The notes under the pieces are model-generated. The model was not told the origin of the DNA. It saw nothing but the letters and a program-made list of their open reading frames with translations, and did not search any database. A stretch of 48,477 bases of DNA from Pelagicoccus mobilis. Its GTDB lineage: Bacteria > Verrucomicrobiota > Verrucomicrobiia > Opitutales > Opitutaceae. Positions 1-8,805 of this stretch are shown here, piece after piece. Each line of letters opens with the position of its first letter. The first letter of the stretch is position 1. Made by a program: the position numbers and the translations under genes. The stretch spans positions 1 to 48,477 of the forward strand of contig NZ_JAENIL010000054.1 of assembly GCF_016595505.1 (NCBI RefSeq). Direction: 5' to 3'.

Positions 1-35
1 GGAGCGGCCGTACCACCATAGTAAAAAGAGGAGAT

Positions 36-1685
36 TCAGCTACTCGGTGGTTGATTACCTTCCCAGCCAGCGTCGAACTGCTTGATGAGCTTCTTGACCA
101 GCTTCGGACGCTTGGAGGCGATGTTCACCTTTTCCATTTCACCATCCAACTTATAGTCGTAGAGCTCCACGTCTATCGGATCGGCCTCTGGGTTTCTGAC
201 ATCCTTCCAAAGCACTAGACGGTAGCGATCCGTACGCATGGTGTAACCCATCAAGTGATTCTCATAGAGATCGCGATCCCAACGATCCCCCTGCTGAGCG
301 ACGATTCGATCTTCCACTTCCTCAATGAGCGGACCGAAGAAGGTTTCCCTCATACCATGGGAAAGTGGATTCGCCGCCCATTCGCGAAGCGCAGGATTGG
401 GGAACTGGCTAAACGCAGCCCCTTCCCACTCGCGATCTGGATCGTCGAGAAGAGGGACAAAGCTCGTACCTTCCAGATGGTTAGGAAGCTCCAGACCGGC
501 GAGCTCGCAAAGGGTCGGGTAAATATCCACGAGCTCGACAAGAGCATCTGTAGTTTTTCCACGACTACCGGCTGGCATATTAGGCGTCCAAATCATCATC
601 GGGACGCGAGTAGAGATTTCATAGTTGGTCGCCTTACACCAGACCCCCATGTCCCCAAGGTGCCAGCCATGGTCACCCCAAACAATGATGATGGTATTGT
701 CGCGAAGTCCGAGTTCCTCGAGTCCTTCGATCACTAAACCAATTTGTGCATCGATATAGCTCACACACGCAAGATACGCATGTTTCAAAGTCCGCGATAG
801 CTCTTCGTCAAAGTCACCCGCTTTGGGGATTCCGTCACGTACCCGCATTTCAAATGACGCATGTAAGCCCATAGCAGCTCCATCCTTCGGACCTTTTGTC
901 TGTTCTGCGAGTGGGATGTCCTTCGGGTCATACATATCCCAATACTTTTTCGGAGCGATGAGGTCGAGATGCGGCTTGTAGAAGCCCATGCCGAGAAAGA
1001 ACGGTTTTTCGGGATTCTTCTCCACCATATCTTTCATGGTCTCGATTGCGACCAGGGCGTTGTATCCATCACGGTACTGATGATCTTCCACATCCGCCCC
1101 TTCGTAGGCGGGACCTTGAACGAGTCCAGTCTTCGCGATCCCGACACCGTACTTCGCTTCGAGCACCTTCTTGTTGTGTTGCTGGATCTTGCGATTTTCC
1201 GGAAGTGCGTACGGGTGGAAAGGCTTTCCGACTGTCACGCGCTTGACTGCAGGATCTCGACTCCAGGAGAACTCCCGATCGGAGTGATCGAGATTGTGGT
1301 AGATCTTCCCCACTTGAACCGCTTCGTAACCATTGGCTATGAAGTGCTGGGAGAGTGTGAGAATGTCAGGGCTCGATTCACGAAGCTTCGCTCGGTTTTC
1401 AACAACTCCAATGCTATCCGGACGAGCTCCCGCCATCAGACTGGCACGAGACGGCCCGCAAATCGCTTCCTGGCAATAAGCTCTGTTGAAGAGCAGACAG
1501 TTGTCGGCCAGCTTGTCGAGATTCGGAGAAATCGCCACTGGCGAACCATAGCAACCAAGCTCCGGACGCAAGTCGTCGATCGCAATGAATAGAACATTTG
1601 GTTTGTTAGCAGCTTCAGCGTTGCTCGTAGGAGCGAGGCCACTCGCAAGCAGAACGGTTAAGGTTAAAATAGTCTTCTTCAGCAT
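36..1685 (-). CDS. Exported sulfatase, iduronate-2-sulfatase-like (family S1)
   Basis: Hydrolyses sulfate esters, most likely on sugars in the periplasm or outside the cell. A signal peptide covers about residues 1-25. Metal-binding Asp37-Asp38 sit in 'FIAIDD', and the formylglycine motif is C76-G-P-S-R80, so it depends on a maturase not present in the window. 'FYKPHLDLIAP' and the C-terminal-half 'WGDHGWHLGD' match the arrangement in iduronate-2-sulfatase-type enzymes (SulfAtlas S1_7-type, assigned by motif only). At 549 aa it is full length. It is the last gene of the minus-strand sugar locus, 129 bp after the TonB receptor stop. The start ATG at 1685 has no Shine-Dalgarno. S1_7-type enzymes are known from carrageenan loci as well as glycosaminoglycan ones, so the substrate is inferred from context, not seen. 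Confidence 0.93.
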   Translation of the reverse strand: MLKKTILTLTVLLASGLAPTSNAEAANKPNVLFIAIDDLRPELGCYGSPVAISPNLDKLADNCLLFNRAYCQEAICGPSRASLMAGARPDSIGVVENRAKLRESSPDILTLSQHFIANGYEAVQVGKIYHNLDHSDREFSWSRDPAVKRVTVGKPFHPYALPENRKIQQHNKKVLEAKYGVGIAKTGLVQGPAYEGADVEDHQYRDGYNALVAIETMKDMVEKNPEKPFFLGMGFYKPHLDLIAPKKYWDMYDPKDIPLAEQTKGPKDGAAMGLHASFEMRVRDGIPKAGDFDEELSRTLKHAYLACVSYIDAQIGLVIEGLEELGLRDNTIIIVWGDHGWHLGDMGVWCKATNYEISTRVPMMIWTPNMPAGSRGKTTDALVELVDIYPTLCELAGLELPNHLEGTSFVPLLDDPDREWEGAAFSQFPNPALREWAANPLSHGMRETFFGPLIEEVEDRIVAQQGDRWDRDLYENHLMGYTMRTDRYRLVLWKDVRNPEADPIDVELYDYKLDGEMEKVNIASKRPKLVKKLIKQFDAGWEGNQPPSS

Positions 1686-1756
1686 TAGACGATTCGATTC
1701 ACGATTCTAATCATAAGTATCCAATAAGCAATGTCGTCGGCTCTTTGCACCCGAAA

Positions 1757-1787
1757 GGGCGTACCCGGTCTAGCACCAGATACGCCC
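1757..1787 (-). terminator. Hairpin between TonB receptor and sulfatase
   Basis: A 7-bp perfect stem, GGGCGTA/TACGCCC, with partial extra pairing in the loop, lies 28 nt past the receptor stop on the minus strand. It is followed by only a TTT run, so it is a weak or partial terminator that could reduce read-through into the downstream sulfatase. Confidence 0.35.
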
Positions 1788-1814
1788 CTGACTAAGAACT
1801 TCTAAATCTTACCC

Positions 1815-4800
1815 CTAAAATTCGAAGCTATTAGAGAATTGAACAAGGAACGGCGGATCCCAGCGTACAGTGGACGCGGTGCCATCGAAGTTGGCTCGGA
1901 CTGTAGTGAGATTGTCGCTACCGTGGTTGTTGATGTTCTTGAGGTGGACACGTGCATTGTAGCGCACCTTGTCGTCCATGATCTTTTTGCTGAAACCGGC
2001 ATGTAGGTCCACATAGAGGGCATCGTCACCCTTCCATGGACGTGACACGTCTGGAACTTCAAGCACAACGCCTGGAGACACCTCGTAGTCCATGAGCGGG
2101 TAACCGATCGCGCCCGAGCTCTGCCAACGTACCGCGCCACCTACTGAGAAGCCCTTGAACTTGCCTTCGGTGAACTTGTAGTTGGTCACGAAGTTCGCGC
2201 TCCACTCACGTACTTCGTTAGTGGATGAACCTTCCTGAAGTTTCTTCTGGAAGTAGCTCATCACGTGTGGCTCGAACCAGCGGCTAAATGGCGCCCCACC
2301 ATTGGTGTCGTGAGACTGCCAAAGCGTGTAGTCCTTGATGGTGTTGTAGTGCGGGAAGAAGGAGTTCATCAACTTCTCCGTCAATGGGCCAACATTGCTC
2401 GATATCGACTTAAGCTGAGTCGCGTTGATAGCGATACGCCAGTTGCGAGTCGGGTTGTAAGTGATATTCGCTTCATAACCCTTGGCTACACGATCTTCCG
2501 TGTCCTCAAGACCTGGATACCATTGCTGGAATTGCTGGATACCGTTTGGACGCATGACGAGCAGACCGTTGTCCAACTTGCCTTGCTCCCAACCGTCGTC
2601 GACGATGAACTGCGTGGCTTCGAGCACGTTGTAGGTGCGAGAGATGTCGAAACGATCGTTGCCAGCACGTGGGTGAGCTCCACCATTCGCGTTGACGTCG
2701 ATGATGCCGTTTCCATCTGGGTCATCAGAAGCGATGTCCTGCAACGCCCAGTGGCGAGCGCGGATGCCCCAGTTAACCAATTGGTTGAGCGTGTTGCCGA
2801 GACCCGCAGCGGTGTTGTTCTCGATGGAAGACTGGAACCAGTTGAATCGAGCGACCAACTTGTTCTCGTTGAGGCTAACGGTGAAACCTACGTCTTCACC
2901 TTCACCAATCGGAGAAGAAAGAGCCTCGAAGCTGTAGTCGGAGCCAGTGACGAAGGTGTTGCGGCTCGCATCTGGTACGAAGTTCTTGGAGAAGTTGTAG
3001 TGGAAAGACAGACCTGTTCCATCTGGCAGGCTGAAGATACCCAAATCCTTAGGCATGTGAAGCACGCCGCCGTAGCCGAATGAACCGTCGCCCGATGGAC
3101 CCTTGTCAATCTCAGTGAAGATCGCTCTTTCCGGATCGTTAGCGTAGAAGTACTCTGGATCGATCATGAGAGTGCGGTCGCCGAGATAGGAATCCGACAA
3201 CTGACCTGCAAGAGCAAGATCGTGCTTCTCTTGAGCAAGCGTATTGAGCCAGTTCTCCACAACGTCTTCGCGGTAACCGAGGTTGGTAACGAGATGGTTG
3301 TTGAAGAACATCGACTGGAGATTGATCGCCCAGGATTCAACGACCGTTTCACGAGTGCTGTTGTTGTTGGTTGGTGTCCAACGCGAGTCCACATGACCGA
3401 TATCCCAATACTCACGGCGGTCGCCGGTGTACCAATCTGGCTCGGTACCATAGTGGTTTGAAGGGGGATCACCGTAGTTGGTTTCTGGAAACAGAACTTC
3501 TCTTTCCGCTTCGCTGTAGCCGGTGGTCATCCAATTAGAGCCTTCCGCATCTGGACCGAGATTCCAGAATGTAGTGCGAGCAACAGGATTGTGGTCGAGA
3601 AGGTTCGCTCCCGAAGCATCGATGATGATGTCATTGATGTTAATCGGCGTATTCGGATTGAAAGGATCGTCGATGTAGGTCTGAAGAGCTGGCCCCATGT
3701 AGATCATCTTCGAAGTACGACGGTATCCACTTGCTGGATCATCACCATTGCTGGTGCCTACTTGCCAACCGAGATTGAAGTCATTCGAGTAAGTCTGGTG
3801 GCTAGTGTGCGCCGTGCGGAAACGCTCCGTGTATTCATCTCCCAATGCGGTCATGGTATGAGAACCGAGCCACTTGAGGAACGAATCTGAATGCTTCTCC
3901 TCGAAGTCGTACTTTACGAACGCAGTCGCGCGGATCGTCTCTCTCTCCTCGAAGGAGGTGGAGCGATTTGGCTCAGTGACGTAAAGCGGGCGTCCATAGT
4001 TCGGATTTGGCATCGCCTCCGAAACTACGTTTCCATCGAGATCCGTCTTGAACGAACCGTCTGCATTGAGAGCCGGCAGCGGTAGAGTCTTGTTGATGTC
4101 GATCAGGAATTCGCCCTTCCAACCATTGAAGTTGGTGATCGCGTCGTTGTTCATCGTTTCACGATCGAAACCGATCTCCACACCCGCTTGTCCGTCCCAG
4201 AAAATCTGCTCCAGAGAGAGATTGTAGGTCTGGAAGTCGTGCGAGTAGAAGTCTGTGTTGCCGCCGAAGTTGCGACGAGAGAAGTCAAATCCGTCGAGCG
4301 ATGTGAACCCCTGAGCAGGTCCGCCTACTGGACGATCATCTTCCAGACGGGCGTTGCGGTAGAACATCATCTGAACCGCGCCATCGGCCATGCCGCCTGG
4401 CGAACCGTCAGCGAGAACCGCTGGGTCCCAGAAAGGATCGCCCGGCAGGTCACCGTTCGTCTCGTACTGGTTGTTCGCGATTTCAGGCTGGAAACCAAAG
4501 CTCGGATTGCCTCCGTTGGCACCATCGTAAACCATCGCGTAGCCCCACATGGAGCCGTTGCTCAAAACAGAACCTTGAGCGCTGTCGCGGTTTACGAACT
4601 GAGCAGCCGCAGCTGGATCTTCCGCATAGAGCGCATCCCATTGCGCCTGATCGGGGCCTTCCGAATCACCAAAGTGCTGCACGTTGTAGAACAAGTCGAC
4701 CGGTGTGCGGTACTTGATGAAGCTATCGAAAGCCTGCGTCGGCAGGAGCGTATCAGGAGCGTTGCCCATGATGTCGCCATCCTCGAAGTGAGCGCGGAAA

Positions 4801-5591
4801 GTCGTGTTTTCGAAGGGCCTGTAAGTGATCGCTCCGAAGTAGCGATTGTCGTCGCGGTAGGACGGATCTTGACGGTAGGTCTTGTTGTTCACAAGCGCCG
4901 CCATGCGGACCGCGAGCTTCCCTTCAATCAACTCGCGATTGAAGTTCAATGCAGTGCGGAAGCTTCCTTCGCTATCCACATCAACATCGACTCTTGATGT
5001 ATTCGAAAAGTTAGCACGTTGGTACCCGGTATTGATCAAGCCAGCTGGCGACCCAAGACCAAAAAGCATGGAGTTCGCGCCACGGTTAATGTCAACACGG
5101 TCCGTATTGTAGCTCTCCATCGGAATGTTCGTCTTGTAGTAGTTACGAACGTAATCCGGACGACCAATTCCACGTAGACGCGTATTCTGGTGAGGAGCGC
5201 GGCGAGCCGAAGTGTTGTCGGCCTGGCCATCCTGACCACCCGCAGAGTGTCCTACAAAATTGCCTTGGCTACCACCAACTTCACCACCAGTGGTGTATTG
5301 AAGAAACTCTTCAACGTTGCTCGCACCGACGTCATCAAGGAAGTCCTTGGTAATGACTTCGATGGATGTGCCCACGTCCTTGATGTTGGTGGCGGTACGG
5401 CCACCTGCCAAGGTTTGCGATGCACGGTATCCTTCGTCCTGCGACCCATCGACAGTGAAGGGTGACAGTTCAAAGATTTCTTCTTCTTCATCCTGCGCAT
5501 ATCCAATTTGCAGGGCACCAAAAAGAGCCGCCGACACGAGCGACCACTTCCTGAGGCAATATCGTTTATTATATCTAGTTTCGTTTTTCAT
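1815..5591 (-). CDS. Large TonB-dependent outer-membrane receptor, presumed glycan importer
   Basis: Outer-membrane beta-barrel that would import oligosaccharides using TonB energy. A signal peptide ends near 'GYAQ' (about residue 33). It is followed by the acidic 'DEEEEIFELSPFTVDG' stretch typical of verrucomicrobial receptors and a possible TonB box. The plug domain follows (about 65-190) with 'VGTSIEVITKDFL' and 'NSMLFGLGSPAGLIN', then a long barrel ending in the expected terminal Phe. At 1258 aa it is longer than most siderophore receptors (650-800 aa) and closer to polymer receptors. No SusD-like lipoprotein is encoded nearby, as usual outside Bacteroidetes. It lies between the sugar-acid enzymes and a sulfatase. 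Ligand specificity cannot be read from sequence. Confidence 0.95.
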   Translation of the reverse strand: MKNETRYNKRYCLRKWSLVSAALFGALQIGYAQDEEEEIFELSPFTVDGSQDEGYRASQTLAGGRTATNIKDVGTSIEVITKDFLDDVGASNVEEFLQYTTGGEVGGSQGNFVGHSAGGQDGQADNTSARRAPHQNTRLRGIGRPDYVRNYYKTNIPMESYNTDRVDINRGANSMLFGLGSPAGLINTGYQRANFSNTSRVDVDVDSEGSFRTALNFNRELIEGKLAVRMAALVNNKTYRQDPSYRDDNRYFGAITYRPFENTTFRAHFEDGDIMGNAPDTLLPTQAFDSFIKYRTPVDLFYNVQHFGDSEGPDQAQWDALYAEDPAAAAQFVNRDSAQGSVLSNGSMWGYAMVYDGANGGNPSFGFQPEIANNQYETNGDLPGDPFWDPAVLADGSPGGMADGAVQMMFYRNARLEDDRPVGGPAQGFTSLDGFDFSRRNFGGNTDFYSHDFQTYNLSLEQIFWDGQAGVEIGFDRETMNNDAITNFNGWKGEFLIDINKTLPLPALNADGSFKTDLDGNVVSEAMPNPNYGRPLYVTEPNRSTSFEERETIRATAFVKYDFEEKHSDSFLKWLGSHTMTALGDEYTERFRTAHTSHQTYSNDFNLGWQVGTSNGDDPASGYRRTSKMIYMGPALQTYIDDPFNPNTPININDIIIDASGANLLDHNPVARTTFWNLGPDAEGSNWMTTGYSEAEREVLFPETNYGDPPSNHYGTEPDWYTGDRREYWDIGHVDSRWTPTNNNSTRETVVESWAINLQSMFFNNHLVTNLGYREDVVENWLNTLAQEKHDLALAGQLSDSYLGDRTLMIDPEYFYANDPERAIFTEIDKGPSGDGSFGYGGVLHMPKDLGIFSLPDGTGLSFHYNFSKNFVPDASRNTFVTGSDYSFEALSSPIGEGEDVGFTVSLNENKLVARFNWFQSSIENNTAAGLGNTLNQLVNWGIRARHWALQDIASDDPDGNGIIDVNANGGAHPRAGNDRFDISRTYNVLEATQFIVDDGWEQGKLDNGLLVMRPNGIQQFQQWYPGLEDTEDRVAKGYEANITYNPTRNWRIAINATQLKSISSNVGPLTEKLMNSFFPHYNTIKDYTLWQSHDTNGGAPFSRWFEPHVMSYFQKKLQEGSSTNEVREWSANFVTNYKFTEGKFKGFSVGGAVRWQSSGAIGYPLMDYEVSPGVVLEVPDVSRPWKGDDALYVDLHAGFSKKIMDDKVRYNARVHLKNINNHGSDNLTTVRANFDGTASTVRWDPPFLVQFSNSFEF

Positions 5592-5960
5592 TTATCCCTG
5601 GGGTGTAATTCAGTTGCTGGAAAACAGAACCGCGTCAGACGGTTAAAATGAGCGCTGAGGCGTAATCCTTCGATGCATACAGCATCCACGTTAGGAAGAC
5701 TTTCTCAGAGCAATAATGTCGAATGGGTGTTGTCGGTTCTGGGGTAATTGGATGACTCGAACAGAGTGATCATCCAGTGGGTGTATTATTCTGACTGTGC
5801 CCAGTATATAAACTTTTGGATACCCCAGCTATGCAATTTTCAACTTGGGCCATACACTTTTTGATTCAGCTCCCTCCTGCCAACGTAGCACTTTGTGCTA
5901 GCGAATGTTCAAAACTCGTAAAACACCATTAAACCCCTTAGGAACACTTGCTGTAACACC
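5592..5960. other. Long leader/promoter region of the TonB receptor
   Basis: No gene is visible here. The region is AT-richer than its neighbours and holds the conserved motif pair at 5830-5870. On the minus strand it has a TATACT-like box near 5805, but no convincing -35 at the right distance. The resulting leader would be over 200 nt, which leaves room for post-transcriptional control; I could not recognise a riboswitch. Confidence 0.5.
5830..5870 (-). promoter_or_regulatory. Putative operator pair upstream of TonB receptor
   Basis: Read on the minus strand the region holds ATCAAAAAGTGTATG immediately followed by CCCAAGTTGAAAATTGCATA. The second element matches CCCAAAGTTGAAAAGTGCATA upstream of the sugar-acid operon (8685-8705), and the first resembles sites at 18430-18497. 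It lies about 240-280 bp before the receptor start. A shared binding site for one regulator is inferred. Confidence 0.45.
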
Positions 5961-5961
5961 C

Positions 5962-6008
5962 CAAAAGACGGAGCCCTCTTACCTGGATAACTCCAAGAAA
6001 GAGGGCTC
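5962..6008 (-). terminator. Rho-independent terminator of the sugar-acid operon
   Basis: Minus-strand stem GAGCCCTCTT/AAGAGGGCTC (10 bp, 18-nt loop) is followed by CGTCTTTT, 30 nt after the aldehyde dehydrogenase stop. It separates the dehydrogenase/cycloisomerase transcript from the receptor gene. Confidence 0.65.
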
Positions 6009-6038
6009 TCACTAATTGATTAAGAAAAGCGCAATGTG

Positions 6039-7460
6039 CTAATCGACGAGCACGGATACCCGTTTTAGCGTAAGGTACTCAGCAATGCTGTAGCGGGAAC
6101 AATCCTTCCCCACGCCACTCTGCTTCAACCCGCCATGAGGAAGCTGAACCGAGTAATGAGGCTCGTTCACACAGACGCTTCCCGACTTGATGTCGCGTGC
6201 CGCCTTCAAGCCCTTTTGCATATCCTTGGTGAAAACGTAAGCCGCGAGTCCAAACTCAGTATCGTTCGCAAGAGCGATCTCGTCATCACTGTCTGAATAC
6301 GGGATAACTGGAAGTACTGGACCAAAGATCTCCTCCTTGGCTATGCGCATGTCGCAAGCTACTTCACTGAGAATCGTCGGCTCCATGAAATAGCCATCGC
6401 CCTCCAAGGCCTTGCCGCCCGTTACGACATTAGCTCCATTTACGATCGCATCCTCGACAAGACCGATGACCCGCGAGCGCTCCTTTTCATTGATGAGCGG
6501 TCCCATGTTTACGCGACCGGCACGGGCTGCCGCAGCCTCAAGAAATCGCTCGTAAACAGACTCGTGCACAAAGCATCGATTAGGCGAGACACAAACCTGA
6601 CCTGAGTTAGCAAACTTTAGATCAACAATCTTGTTCGCAGCCTCTACGACATCGGCGTCTGGATACACGATTACAGGAGCGTTTCCACCCAGTTCAACGG
6701 AGAAATGCTTGATGCTCGTGCATGAGGACTTCATGACTTCAAGCCCACCCCGAGTCGACCCAATCATGGTGACGAGTTCAGGAATATCGCTTTCCAACAG
6801 GCCTTCCGTGACAACGTGGTTGCCAGCTGTAATCACATTCACAACCCCGTCGGGGATACCTGCCTCTTTAGCAAGGTAACCGACTTCAAGAGACGCTAAT
6901 GGAGTAACACCTGCAGGCTTGATAATGGTGCTGCAACCAGCCGCGAGAGCCGGTCCCAATTTGTATCCAACGTTCAACAACGGAAAGTTCCAAGCAAGGA
7001 AACCAACGACCACGCCGAGAGGTTGGCGTTGCACGTAGTGAAGAAAACGGCCATCGGGATCATGCAATACTGGCTGATCCAATCGCTCGACCTCTTCCAC
7101 AAAGAAACGCAAGCAGGTCGTCAGCATGCCAAAGTCGTACTCGGCATTTTCTAGCGGCTTGCCTGTTTCTTCCATCAACAAAGAAATCAAACGATCTCGG
7201 TTATCCTCGAGGATATCCGCATAGCGCAAAATAATCTCCTTGCGCTCAGCAGGAGACTTAGCGGACCATGCCTTGAAGCCACGCTGGGCTGCTTGAAGAG
7301 AGAGCTGAATCGATTCCGGATCGATGTCCGGCACGGAACCAATAATCTCACCCGTGCTTGGATTCTCAACGTCGAAGGTCTCTTCAGCAAGGACCTGCTT
7401 CCCGTCGATCAGCAGTGGGTAGAGCTTAGTTTCAACTTCAGGTGAAATAGTTTCTGACAT
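6039..7460 (-). CDS. NAD(P)-dependent aldehyde dehydrogenase, candidate 3,6-anhydrogalactose dehydrogenase
   Basis: Oxidises an aldehyde to an acid in the cytoplasm. All aldehyde dehydrogenase landmarks are present: Asn158 in 'AWNFPL', Lys181 in 'KPAG', the cofactor loop 'GSTRGG', general base Glu256 in 'ELGGN' and nucleophile Cys290 in 'NSGQVC'. Length (473 aa) is normal for the succinate-semialdehyde/lactaldehyde-like branch. It starts 1 bp after the enolase-superfamily gene, so the two are cotranscribed. In red-algal galactan pathways an enzyme of this superfamily oxidises 3,6-anhydrogalactose to anhydrogalactonate, and the next step is done by an enolase-superfamily cycloisomerase, which is what the neighbour could be. 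Alternative: 2-ketoglutarate-semialdehyde dehydrogenase of an oxidative pentose pathway. Family certain, substrate inferred. Confidence 0.93.
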   Translation of the reverse strand: MSETISPEVETKLYPLLIDGKQVLAEETFDVENPSTGEIIGSVPDIDPESIQLSLQAAQRGFKAWSAKSPAERKEIILRYADILEDNRDRLISLLMEETGKPLENAEYDFGMLTTCLRFFVEEVERLDQPVLHDPDGRFLHYVQRQPLGVVVGFLAWNFPLLNVGYKLGPALAAGCSTIIKPAGVTPLASLEVGYLAKEAGIPDGVVNVITAGNHVVTEGLLESDIPELVTMIGSTRGGLEVMKSSCTSIKHFSVELGGNAPVIVYPDADVVEAANKIVDLKFANSGQVCVSPNRCFVHESVYERFLEAAAARAGRVNMGPLINEKERSRVIGLVEDAIVNGANVVTGGKALEGDGYFMEPTILSEVACDMRIAKEEIFGPVLPVIPYSDSDDEIALANDTEFGLAAYVFTKDMQKGLKAARDIKSGSVCVNEPHYSVQLPHGGLKQSGVGKDCSRYSIAEYLTLKRVSVLVD

Positions 7461-7461
7461 G

Positions 7462-8607
7462 TTAAGTTTCTGTTTTTTGGATACAGAAGGATTCCATGCG
7501 CTCTCGATCCGGCTCTACACCGAGTCCTGGCACCTGTGGAACCTCAACGACTCCATTTTCGATTTTGAGGGCTGTTACATACATGTCGTCCCGCATCGGG
7601 TTGGGGGTATTATCTACCTCCAGTAGGGGCTCCGGAGATTCAGCCCGGCCTGGTTCAACATAGTTGCTTGCTAGAAAGTGTGTCGCGCTGGCGAGATTGA
7701 GCATCGTTCCCCACGAGTGCGGGACCGTATTGACTCCATGCGATGAAGCGATGGCACGGATCTTCACCGCTTCAGAAGGCCCGCCGCAGTAGGCGAGGTC
7801 AGGTTGGGCGATATTTACTCCGCCCGCCGATAGCAGATCTTGAAATCCCCATCTTGTTTGTTCGCACTCGCCTGTCGCAATGGGAACATCAACCTTTTCG
7901 GACAATTGACGAAATAGGTTTTGGTGCTGCGGTGAAAGTGGTTCTTCGAACCATGCATAACCACACTCGTCGAGGACGCGGCCCATTTTGACCGCCTCTG
8001 GCAAGTCGTAAGCATGGTTAGAATCCGCCATCAGCTGCGTATCCGGAAATGACTCACGCATCTTGCGCACCTGGCGCTCGTCGAAAGACATATTCTTTCC
8101 GACCTTTATCTTCATCGCCCCATAACCACGATCAACATACGTGGCAGCTTCCTCTACGATGATGTCGAGCAGTTCATCCTCGGATACCTTTCGGAAGTAC
8201 ATACCGGTCGCGTAGCAGCTCACCTGCTCACGAATCCGCCCCCCCATCAACTCAGAGGCCGACGCTCCGAGCAGCTTTCCCTTCAGGTCGAGCATCGCCA
8301 TGTCTAGGCCAGACATCGCTCCCATCATTATTCCTTTGCGGGAGAAGTCCAAACCCGCTCGCCACATATGCTGCCATGCGGCTTCATTTCGCGTTGCATC
8401 CCGCCCGATAAGAAGTGGAGCGTAAAACGAGCTGATCGCGGACTGAGTCACCTCTGAAGGACCATAACACTCGCCCCAGCCAACCGCGCCCGAATCGTCC
8501 ACAATCTCTACCAGGAGATTGTTACGGGTGTCGTAATGCCACTGCGAAAAACCGAAGGATTCTTCGAGCTTGTGCTGCAAACGGTAAGTGTTGATGCGTT
8601 CGATCAT
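7462..8607 (-). CDS. Enolase-superfamily (mandelate racemase/muconate-lactonizing group) enzyme, candidate anhydrogalactonate cycloisomerase or sugar-acid dehydratase
   Basis: Abstracts a proton alpha to a carboxylate using a Mg2+-held enolate. The capping domain (1-about 125) precedes the barrel. Visible residues are the K166-x-K168 base pair ('MKIKVG'), metal ligands Asp195 ('ADSNHA'), Glu221 ('WFEEP') and Glu247 ('GECEQ'), and the Asp270-His297 dyad ('QPDLAYCGG', 'VPHSWG'). The set is that of the mandelate racemase subgroup. At 381 aa it is full length. It is the first gene of a two-gene unit with the aldehyde dehydrogenase, preceded by an operator-like motif at 8685. Together with GH127 and sulfatases this favours anhydrogalactonate cycloisomerase; galactonate, fuconate or arabinonate dehydratase are real alternatives. 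A GGGGAGAGGA stretch lies rather far (about 15 nt) before the ATG. Confidence 0.92.
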   Translation of the reverse strand: MIERINTYRLQHKLEESFGFSQWHYDTRNNLLVEIVDDSGAVGWGECYGPSEVTQSAISSFYAPLLIGRDATRNEAAWQHMWRAGLDFSRKGIMMGAMSGLDMAMLDLKGKLLGASASELMGGRIREQVSCYATGMYFRKVSEDELLDIIVEEAATYVDRGYGAMKIKVGKNMSFDERQVRKMRESFPDTQLMADSNHAYDLPEAVKMGRVLDECGYAWFEEPLSPQHQNLFRQLSEKVDVPIATGECEQTRWGFQDLLSAGGVNIAQPDLAYCGGPSEAVKIRAIASSHGVNTVPHSWGTMLNLASATHFLASNYVEPGRAESPEPLLEVDNTPNPMRDDMYVTALKIENGVVEVPQVPGLGVEPDRERMESFCIQKTET

Positions 8608-8684
8608 GTGTTGGGGAAATCCTCTCCCCTCAGCGGGCAGAGCTAACGGGGTACCCTAAACTATCACGATGCCGCTGTCCTTGA

Positions 8685-8705
8685 TATGCACTTTTCAACT
8701 TTGGG
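8685..8705 (-). promoter_or_regulatory. Putative operator upstream of the sugar-acid operon
   Basis: Minus-strand CCCAAAGTTGAAAAGTGCATA, about 80 bp before the start codon at 8607, flanked by GGTATA. It nearly repeats the receptor-gene element at 5830-5849 in the same orientation relative to the gene and shares AAAAGTGCATA with 18430-18440. Confidence 0.5.
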
Positions 8706-8805
8706 TATACCAGTTGTGGCAGGCACATTTTGTTTTCGCTTACTAGAGGCCGCTTTCTGGGGAGAATTCCCCCTATTTTAGGCGTTTTCAGGACTGCCAG
8801 CTCCA

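Noticed and set aside
4188-4997. 269-codon plus-strand frame inside the TonB receptor gene
   Set aside because: Antisense shadow of a confident gene; its translation is Val/Arg-rich with no domain or signal.
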